Of a stretch of DNA of 6,811 nucleotides, positions 1 to 4,870 are shown one piece after another. Position 1 is the first letter of the stretch. Every line of letters starts with the position of its first letter. Both the position numbers and the translations under genes were made by a program. The notes below the pieces were generated by a model. It made no database searches and had not been told where the DNA came from. It was given only the letters and a program-made list of their open reading frames with translations. Source of the stretch: Pseudomonas sp. (GTDB lineage Bacteria > Pseudomonadota > Gammaproteobacteria > Pseudomonadales > Pseudomonadaceae); NCBI GenBank assembly GCA_003525045.1, contig DQGF01000410.1, positions 1,807-8,617 on the forward strand. Reading direction: 5' to 3'.

Positions 1-589
1 GGCCCGGCCCCCCCCCGCCATAAAACAGACCATCGGCATGACTGTGCTGGCCGCCTTCGACAATCGACATCACTGCTGGCCAACCCTGTTCACGAATCTG
101 CTGGTCGAGCAGCGCATCGGCGCGATCGCGTTCGGGGCCTTGCAGTTCGCTGCACGCATAAATTTCATGCAGCGCTGCGTATGCCTGGTTGTCCGGCAGC
201 GGGCGCTGGAAGTTCAGGTGATTGCGGTTCAGATCGATATTGTCTTCATTGACCCGCCGCAGCCAGGCCGTGCCCCAGGGATTGATCAGGTGGACAAACA
301 CCACCGCGACATCCGCCGGCAGTGAACGTTTGCCCAACTCCTGCAACCACTTGATCTGACATCCCGAACCATAGAAACCTTCGACCCCGTGGGTACCGCT
401 CAGCGCGATCAGCAAGCGCTTGGCGCCAGGGTTGCCGAGCACCGCCACATCGGTGCTCAACGGCTCGCCAAACGGCCCCTTGAGTGGGTGCGGGTATTCG
501 GTCAGCGTCGCGCCGGCCGCAGACGCCGCGGCGAGGAATTGTTCACGCTGGGTGCGGTAGCTTGGCTGGGTGGGAAAGTCTGTGTGCAT
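1..589 (-). CDS. DUF2817 family protein, M14-like zinc peptidase (3' end cut by window)
   Basis: This gene runs leftwards off the window, so 196 complete N-terminal codons are visible. I translated it by hand. The ATG is at 589, with AAGAGG (complement of 595-600) 5 bases upstream. Family signatures: SGTHGVEGFYGSG at residues 64-76 holds an HxxE zinc motif (H67, E70). HLINPWGTAWLRRVNEDN followed by IDLNRN (100-123) carries the Asn-Arg pair (N121, R122) that binds substrate carboxylate in carboxypeptidases. GGQHSHADGLFYGG (179-192) supplies a likely third zinc histidine (H182 or H184). These match DUF2817, a branch of the M14 metallocarboxypeptidase superfamily. I see no signal peptide, so the protein is probably cytoplasmic. 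The substrate is unknown; peptide or amide hydrolysis is inferred from the fold. It is divergent from ggt across 163 bases. The last visible codons are an unusual glycine run over a C homopolymer at the edge. Confidence 0.85.
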   Translation of the reverse strand, partial: MHTDFPTQPSYRTQREQFLAAASAAGATLTEYPHPLKGPFGEPLSTDVAVLGNPGAKRLLIALSGTHGVEGFYGSGCQIKWLQELGKRSLPADVAVVFVHLINPWGTAWLRRVNEDNIDLNRNHLNFQRPLPDNQAYAALHEIYACSELQGPERDRADALLDQQIREQGWPAVMSIVEGGQHSHADGLFYGGGGPG

Positions 590-632
590 GCCTGCCTCTT
601 GTTGATCTTCTGGCCTGTCTGTTGCCCTCGAC

Positions 633-683
633 CCTACAGAAATTTCGCTGACGCATGAAGGACAAATGCGTCTTTGCTGTAGG
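633..683. repeat. Nested inverted repeat between divergent DUF2817 and ggt genes
   Basis: Two perfect 7-bp palindromic pairs are nested. The outer arms are CCTACAG (633-639) and CTGTAGG (677-683). The inner arms are GACGCAT (650-656) and ATGCGTC (666-672), separated by 9 bases. AAA at 640-642 and TTT at 673-675 can extend the outer stem. There is no T run beside it, so it is not a normal intrinsic terminator. It could be a regulator site, or an mRNA structure if transcribed from the minus strand towards the DUF2817 gene, whose ATG lies 44 bases away. Confidence 0.5.
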
Positions 684-684
684 C

Positions 685-719
685 CGTGATTTGCGTCACT
701 CGCCGCCGGCCGATAAAGT
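685..719 (+). promoter_or_regulatory. Candidate ggt promoter with CRP/Vfr-like palindrome
   Basis: A sigma70-like pair is visible: TTGCGT at 691-696 (-35) and TAAAGT at 714-719 (-10), with a 17-base spacer. GTGA at 686-689, six bases, then TCAC at 696-699 gives the core GTGA-N6-TCAC of the CRP/Vfr consensus (TGTGA-N6-TCACA); only the outermost bases (C685, T700) differ. The palindrome covers the -35 box. Binding there would be expected to repress ggt, or to act as an upstream activator site for the divergent gene. These roles are inference from position only. The ggt ribosome site GGAGGGA is at 738-744. Confidence 0.4.
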
Positions 720-752
720 CCTCGGATCTTTTCCCACGGAGGGAGTGCCCGC

Positions 753-2585
753 GTGTTCTCAGCCTTTGACTTGAGCCGCTATCGCCTGTCAGCCCTTTCG
801 CTGATTGCCACCGCTTCGATCCTTGCAGCGTGCCATGCTCCGCCCGCTTCGACCCTGCCGATCGCACCGGAAGCCGCCTCGGGCTATCGCACCGACCTGC
901 ACACCCGGCACGCCTCGAAACACATGGCGGCAGCGGCTAATCCACTGGCGGCCGAAGCCGGGCGGGAGATGCTGCGTCAGGGCGGTTCGGCGATCGATGC
1001 GGCCATTGCGATGCAAGCGGTGCTGACGCTGGTCGAGCCGCAATCCTCGGGCATCGGCGGTGGTGCATTGATCGTACTCTGGGATGGCAAAACCGTGCGC
1101 ACTTACGACGGCCGCGAAACCGCACCGGCCGGCGCCACAGAGAAACTTTTCCTGCAGGCCGACGGCAAACCGATGCCGTTCACCCAGGCGCAGATTGGTG
1201 GTCGATCGGTGGGCACGCCAGGCGTGCTGCGAGCACTGGAACTGGCGCATCAGAAACACGGCCGCCTGCCATGGGCGCAGTTGTTCGAGCCGGCGATCAA
1301 ACTCGCCGAGCAAGGCTTCGCCATCTCGCCGCGCCTGCACCGATTGATTGCATCGGACGCGTCCATCCGCCGCTCGCCGGACATGGCGGCGTATTTTCTA
1401 AATGCCGATGGCAGCCCGAAAGCCGCGGGCACACAACTGAAAAACCCGGCGCTGGCCGCCGTGTACAAACGCATCGCCAAGGAAGGTCCCGATGCGCTGT
1501 ACAAAGGCCCCGTCGCCCAAGAGATTGTCGCCAAGGTCCAAGGCCACGCCAACCCCGGCAGCCTGTCACTGAACGATCTTCAAGGCTACAGCGCCAAGGA
1601 GCGCGCGCCGCTGTGCACCGACTACAAACGCTGGCAAGTCTGCGGCATGCCACCACCTTCGTCGGGCGGGATCGCCGTGGCGCAGATCCTTGGCACCTTG
1701 CAGGCCCTGGAAACCCGCGATACGCGCTTTGCCTTGGCGCCATTAAAACCGCTCAAGACTGACAAGCCTGCGGGCATCGAGCCAGCCCCTGAAGCCGTGC
1801 ACCTGATCTCCGAAGCCGAGCGCCTGGCCTACGCCGACCGCGCGCTGTATCTCGCCGATACGGACTTCGTGCCCGTCCCCGTCAAAGGTCTGGTAGACCC
1901 GACCTACCTGGCCGGCCGCGCCGCCCTGATCAGTGATCGCAGCATGGGCACGGCCCAACCCGGCACGCCGCCGGGCATTCAGGTTGCCTACGCGCCGGAC
2001 CGTTCGCCGCTACGCATCTCCACCTCGCAAGTGGTGGCGGTCGACGACCTGGGCGGTGCGGTTTCGATGACCACCACCGTTGAATCCGCATTCGGCTCGC
2101 ACCTGATGGTTCAGGGCTTCCTGCTCAACAACCAGATGACCGACTTCTCGTTCATCCCCGAAGAGAACGGCCAGAAAGTCGCCAACCGCGTCGAGCCCGG
2201 CAAACGCCCACGCTCATCCATGGCGCCGACCTTGATCTTCGACCGCCAGAGTGGCGAATTCCTCGCCACCATCGGCTCTCCCGGCGGCTCGCAAATCATC
2301 GAATACGTCACCAAATCCACCATCGGCCTGCTCGACTGGAACCTCGACCCGCAAACCGCCATCAACCTGCCCAACTTCGGCAGCCGCAATGGCCCGACGG
2401 AACTGGAACGGGGGCAGTTCAGCGCCGGACTGATTCAGGCGTTGAAGGACAAAGGGCACAGCGTGACCGAGATCGACATGACCAGCGGGACCCAGGCGAT
2501 CGTTCGGGTCAAGGATGCGCAGGGGAAAGCAGCGTTGTCGGGAGGAGCGGATCCGCGGCGCGAGGGGGAAGCGCTGGGGGATTGA
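753..2585 (+). CDS. ggt: Gamma-glutamyltransferase, predicted lipoprotein
   Basis: Ggt hydrolyses gamma-glutamyl bonds of glutathione and related peptides, or transfers the gamma-glutamyl group to amino acids or peptides. It is made as a precursor that cuts itself into large and small subunits. At 610 aa it is of normal family length. Residues 12-26 are hydrophobic and end in a lipobox, L24-A-A-C27, followed by His28, which suggests an outer-membrane-anchored lipoprotein facing the periplasm. Landmarks aligned to E. coli Ggt from memory: R121 in YDGRETAP (substrate carboxylate); T424 in RISTSQVVAVDD as the self-cleavage site and nucleophile; LLNNQMTDF (457-465) with Q461 and D464; RPRSSM (485-490); and the oxyanion loop GSPGG (508-512). 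The base after T424-S425 is Gln426, where I expect His in many relatives. The GTG start at 753 is chosen because GGAGGGA (738-744) lies 8 bases upstream and the signal peptide begins there. It is a single-gene unit: own promoter candidate upstream, terminator 20 bases after the stop. Confidence 0.96.
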   Translation: MFSAFDLSRYRLSALSLIATASILAACHAPPASTLPIAPEAASGYRTDLHTRHASKHMAAAANPLAAEAGREMLRQGGSAIDAAIAMQAVLTLVEPQSSGIGGGALIVLWDGKTVRTYDGRETAPAGATEKLFLQADGKPMPFTQAQIGGRSVGTPGVLRALELAHQKHGRLPWAQLFEPAIKLAEQGFAISPRLHRLIASDASIRRSPDMAAYFLNADGSPKAAGTQLKNPALAAVYKRIAKEGPDALYKGPVAQEIVAKVQGHANPGSLSLNDLQGYSAKERAPLCTDYKRWQVCGMPPPSSGGIAVAQILGTLQALETRDTRFALAPLKPLKTDKPAGIEPAPEAVHLISEAERLAYADRALYLADTDFVPVPVKGLVDPTYLAGRAALISDRSMGTAQPGTPPGIQVAYAPDRSPLRISTSQVVAVDDLGGAVSMTTTVESAFGSHLMVQGFLLNNQMTDFSFIPEENGQKVANRVEPGKRPRSSMAPTLIFDRQSGEFLATIGSPGGSQIIEYVTKSTIGLLDWNLDPQTAINLPNFGSRNGPTELERGQFSAGLIQALKDKGHSVTEIDMTSGTQAIVRVKDAQGKAALSGGADPRREGEALGD

Positions 2586-2604
2586 GTCATACGCAGGAAC
2601 GAGG

Positions 2605-2634
2605 AAGGGCTTACCGGGAGGTAGGCCCTTTTTT
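2605..2634 (+). terminator. Rho-independent terminator of ggt
   Basis: The arms AAGGGCTTACC (2605-2615) and GGTAGGCCCTT (2620-2630) pair over 11 bp with one G-T wobble, closing a GGGA loop. The 3' arm runs into six T residues (2629-2634). It lies 20 bases after the ggt stop codon, so it should end the ggt transcript and insulate it from higBA. Confidence 0.93.
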
Positions 2635-2824
2635 ATGGATAACCAATCCTGATCGGTCAGCTCGCGCAGCCTTTTCCTACCCGCAAATGACTGCATCTTG
2701 GGTAGAGTTGGAGATCAATTTTCCCGATTTTGCATTAGCCCCTGCTTATCGAGTCAGCTCTCGGCAGCGCTTGATTACAGAAATCAAACTCGCTCTCCCA
2801 CACATCGAATGCGCCTCCACAGAC

Positions 2825-2853
2825 TTGCATCAGTCCCAGCATGGGACTAGGAT
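2825..2853 (+). promoter_or_regulatory. Candidate higBA promoter with operator palindrome in the spacer
   Basis: TTGCAT (2825-2830) and TAGGAT (2848-2853) are spaced by exactly 17 bases and resemble -35 and -10 boxes. The spacer is almost filled by a perfect 7-bp inverted repeat: AGTCCCA (2832-2838), GCA, TGGGACT (2842-2848). Toxin-antitoxin operons of this type are usually autorepressed by the antitoxin, alone or with the toxin, at palindromes in the promoter, so this is the best operator candidate for HigA. Transcription would start near 2860, at the higB ATG itself. AGGA at 2849-2852 could instead be a ribosome site if a promoter lies further upstream. Confidence 0.5.
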
Positions 2854-2859
2854 CATGCC

Positions 2860-3162
2860 ATGAGAATCATCGCCATCAGTCACCTGAAGAGTTTTTGGAA
2901 AAGATGCTCGGACTCGGAACCATCCCTCCTGGCCTGGATTGATGAGGCAAGAAATGCAGAGTGGAAAACGCCTGCGGACATAAAAGCGCACTTTGCCACC
3001 GCCAGTATTCTCAAAAGCCGCAGAGTCGTGTTCAACATCAAGGGCAATGACTTTCGATTAGTAGTCGCTGTGGCCTATCGCTTCGGCGCCGTATACATAA
3101 AATTTGTCGGCACTCACAAGCAGTACGACGCAATCGACGCTGATACCGTCGAGATGGAGTAA
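2860..3162 (+). CDS. higB: HigB family toxin, mRNA interferase (type II toxin-antitoxin)
   Basis: This 100-aa protein matches the HigB toxin family (RelE-like fold), which cuts mRNA, commonly on translating ribosomes, and slows growth when not bound by its antitoxin. Visible family features: the N-terminal strand MRIIAI; a helix with FWKRCSDSEPSLLAWIDEA (12-30); AEWKTPADIKAHFATASIL (33-51); and the conserved C-terminal half, RVVFNIKGNDFRLVVAVAY (55-73) and IKFVGTHKQYDAID (80-93). Basic and polar residues such as K61, R66, H86 and Y89 are candidates for RNA binding or catalysis by family analogy. The start is fixed by the family N-terminus. Possible ribosome site AGGA (2849-2852), 7 bases upstream. 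The stop is 3 bases before higA, so the two are one operon with the toxin first. The gene is less GC-rich than ggt and ddlA, which fits horizontal acquisition. Confidence 0.93.
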   Translation: MRIIAISHLKSFWKRCSDSEPSLLAWIDEARNAEWKTPADIKAHFATASILKSRRVVFNIKGNDFRLVVAVAYRFGAVYIKFVGTHKQYDAIDADTVEME

Positions 3163-3165
3163 CCC

Positions 3166-3537
3166 ATGAATATTCGTCCGATTCACACCGCCGAGGATTA
3201 CCGTGCAGCTCTCAAGGACGTGTCTGCGCTCTTCGACAATGAGCCTGAGCCGGGCACTCCCGAAGGTGACTACTTCGATATCATGATCACGCTCATCGAG
3301 GCGTATGAATCGAAGCAGTTTCCAGTCGATTTGCCGAACCCGATCGATGCGATCAAATTTCGCATGGAGCAATCCGGCCTGTCCGCAGCTGATCTGGCAC
3401 CTGCCATTGGCCGGACAAACCGTGTCTACGAAGTGCTTAATGGCAAGCGCGCCTTGACGCTCCCGATGATCTGGAAACTGCATGATCTTTTCGGGATACC
3501 AGCAGAAAGTTTGATCAAGCCCGTAAAACAGGCTTGA
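3166..3537 (+). CDS. higA: HigA family antitoxin, helix-turn-helix transcriptional repressor
   Basis: This 123-aa protein is the partner of HigB: it should bind and neutralise the toxin and repress the operon. The N-terminal half (1-57), IRPIHTAEDYRAAL then an acidic stretch DNEPEPGTPEGDYFDIM, is typical of the HigA branch whose C-terminal half is an XRE/Cro-type DNA-binding domain. That domain spans roughly 58-115: NPIDAIKFRMEQSGLS, AADLAPAIGRTNRVYEVLNGKR (recognition helix region about 83-92), then ALTLPMIWKLHDLFGIPAESLI. The ATG follows the higB stop by 3 bases. GGAG at 3156-3159, inside the end of higB, gives a 6-base spacing, so the two are likely translationally linked. A perfect hairpin overlaps the stop codon. 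The upstream palindrome at 2832-2848 is its likely target. It is convergent with ddlA. Confidence 0.93.
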   Translation: MNIRPIHTAEDYRAALKDVSALFDNEPEPGTPEGDYFDIMITLIEAYESKQFPVDLPNPIDAIKFRMEQSGLSAADLAPAIGRTNRVYEVLNGKRALTLPMIWKLHDLFGIPAESLIKPVKQA

Positions 3538-3540
3538 TCA
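3512..3540. terminator. Perfect hairpin across the higA stop codon, candidate terminator
   Basis: TGATCAAGCC (3512-3521) and GGCTTGATCA (3531-3540) are exact reverse complements around the 9-base loop CGTAAAACA. The higA TGA (3535-3537) is inside the 3' arm. No T run follows on the plus strand (CGCGACAG). On the minus strand the next bases read ACTTTCT, a weak U-rich tail, so it might end ddlA read-through. It could otherwise protect the 3' end of higBA mRNA. Confidence 0.4.
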
Positions 3541-3545
3541 CGCGA

Positions 3546-3568
3546 CAGCCGGACGATCATCCTGGCTG
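3546..3568. repeat. Bulged hairpin in the higA-ddlA convergent gap
   Basis: CAGCCGGA (3546-3553) pairs with TCC plus GGCTG (3560-3562, 3564-3568), with one bulged T at 3563 and a 6-base loop. It lies 5 bases after the higA stop hairpin and between two convergent genes, a common place for transcript-end structures. No T run is present on either side. Confidence 0.3.
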
Positions 3569-3621
3569 CCATTGAGATCCTTCTGGCGCCATTCACCTGA
3601 AGCCAGACCGGCGCACACGGT

Positions 3622-4716
3622 TTAACGCGAGATCTTCAGCGCCTGCCGCGCCTTGTGTTTCTCCAGCGCCAGCTCGATCAGACGGCTGACCAGCTCGCTG
3701 TAAGTCATCCCGGTGGCCTGCCACAGCTTGGGGTACATGCTGATGCGGGTGAAGCCGGGTAGCGAGTTGATCTCGTTGATCAGTACTTCACCGTTGTCTG
3801 TCAGGAACACATCGACCCGCGCCAGCCCGGAACAGCCCAATACCTGAAACGCCTCGACGGCCAGGGCGCGAATGCGTTCGCTGGCCTCAGTGCTGATCTT
3901 GGCGGGGACCACTACTTCAGCCGCCTGATCGTCGATATATTTACTGTCGTAGGAATAGAACCCGCTGCGCACCACGATCTCGCCACAACCGCTGGCGATG
4001 GCGTCCTCGTTGCCAAGTACCGCGCATTCGATCTCGCGGCCGCTGACGGCAGACTCGACCAGGACTTTTTCATCGAAATCCAACGCCAGTTCGATCGCCG
4101 CCACGTATTCGGCTTCGTTGCTCACCTTACTCACGCCCACCGAAGAGCCTTGGTTCGCCGGCTTGACGAACAGGGGCAGGCCGAGCTTGCCCTGGACCTC
4201 GGCGAATGCGGTGCGCGCCGCCGTGGCGCGGGTCAGGGTCACGAACGGCGTGACGGCCAACCCGGCATCACGCAGCAGGCGTTTGCTGATGTCCTTGTCC
4301 ATGCAGACGGCCGAACCGAGCACATCAGAGCCAACAAACGGCAGATCAGCCATGCGCAGCAACCCTTGCAGGCAACCGTCTTCACCCAGGGTGCCGTGGA
4401 CGATCGGAAAGATCACATCGACATGGCCCAGCAATTCCTGACTGGAGGTTTCCACCAATTGCTGGCTGCCCTTGCCCGGCACGACTGCGAGTTCGCGGTT
4501 GGACTGGTTGAGGGCGATCAAAGCCGGATTTTCCTGGTTGAGCAGGAAGTTCGACGGATCGTTAAGGTGCCAGTGGCCTTGCTTGTCGATACCGATCAAC
4601 ACCGGTTCGAAACGCGAACGATCCAGCGCATCGACGATATTTTTCGCCGACTGCAGCGACACTTCGTGCTCTGCCGAACGGCCTCCGAAAATAATCCCCA
4701 CACGCAGCTTGCTCAT
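3622..4716 (-). CDS. ddlA: D-alanine--D-alanine ligase, DdlA type
   Basis: Ddl joins two D-alanines using ATP in the cytoplasm; MurF then adds the dipeptide to the peptidoglycan precursor. The protein is 364 aa, the length I recall for E. coli DdlA, and resembles it along its whole length, rather than the shorter DdlB of the division/cell-wall cluster. Visible landmarks: the N-terminal [18 protein letters not shown] (7-24) with E18; [10 protein letters not shown] (105-114); the ATP-grasp glycine-rich loop [13 protein letters not shown] (185-197); [10 protein letters not shown] (253-262), the flexible loop with tyrosines of D-Ala-D-Ala rather than D-Ala-D-lactate ligases; ARVDVF (299-304) with D302; and [10 protein letters not shown] (314-323) with E315 and N317 as metal ligands. 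The ATG at 4716 has AAGGAG (complement of 4723-4728) 6 bases upstream. It follows the MFS gene by 154 bases on the same strand and may also be read from it. No defect is seen. Confidence 0.97.
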   Translation of the reverse strand: MSKLRVGIIFGGRSAEHEVSLQSAKNIVDALDRSRFEPVLIGIDKQGHWHLNDPSNFLLNQENPALIALNQSNRELAVVPGKGSQQLVETSSQELLGHVDVIFPIVHGTLGEDGCLQGLLRMADLPFVGSDVLGSAVCMDKDISKRLLRDAGLAVTPFVTLTRATAARTAFAEVQGKLGLPLFVKPANQGSSVGVSKVSNEAEYVAAIELALDFDEKVLVESAVSGREIECAVLGNEDAIASGCGEIVVRSGFYSYDSKYIDDQAAEVVVPAKISTEASERIRALAVEAFQVLGCSGLARVDVFLTDNGEVLINEINSLPGFTRISMYPKLWQATGMTYSELVSRLIELALEKHKARQALKISR

Positions 4717-4757
4717 TCAAGACTCCTTAGCGTTAGGCCACCCAATGTGCAACACAT
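4713..4757 (-). CDS. Candidate 14-codon leader ORF coupled to ddlA
   Basis: On the minus strand an ATG at 4757 opens 14 codons, [14 protein letters not shown], ending in a TGA (4713-4715) that overlaps the ddlA ATG as ATGA. A GGAGG (complement of 4769-4773) lies 11 bases before the ATG, a slightly long spacing. The ddlA ribosome site lies inside this ORF. The arrangement fits translational coupling or a leader peptide, but so short an ORF can occur by chance and the peptide is not one I recognise. Confidence 0.25.
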   Translation of the reverse strand: MCCTLGGLTLRSLE

Positions 4758-4759
4758 TG
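4743..4759. repeat. Perfect 7-bp inverted repeat in the ddlA leader
   Basis: CAATGTG (4743-4749) and CACATTG (4753-4759) are exact reverse complements around CAA. The repeat lies 27 to 43 bases upstream of the ddlA ATG and covers the start codon of the 14-codon leader ORF. It could be a repressor operator or a small RNA hairpin controlling initiation; the sequence alone does not decide. Confidence 0.4.
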
Positions 4760-4870
4760 CGATGTTTGCCTCCAGTTTTCCACTCGCTAGGGCGGTTCAT
4801 CGGCCCAGAACACAGGTGGCAGGTGACTGGGCTAACGTTGCCGTCCACCGGGGAACGGTACCGCCGTCCA

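Noticed and set aside
38..658. Two plus-strand frames of 95 and 89 codons at the left end
   Set aside because: They lie opposite the DUF2817 gene, whose motifs (HGVE, DLNRN) are clear on the minus strand.
655..774. A 39-codon plus-strand frame (MKDKCVFAVGRD...) overlapping the ggt start
   Set aside because: It has no ribosome site, its start lies inside the nested repeat, and it begins upstream of the best ggt promoter.
2677..2705. Inverted repeat CTACCC/GGGTAG upstream of higB
   Set aside because: It is only 6 bp with a 17-base spacer, far from the toxin start, and within what chance would give.
2582..2863. A 93-codon plus-strand frame starting with TTG at the ggt stop (or 58 codons from ATG 2687) and ending in an ATGA overlap with higB
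   Set aside because: It runs through the ggt terminator, has no ribosome site before TTG 2582 or ATG 2687, and its translation resembles no family I know. The overlap with higB may be chance.
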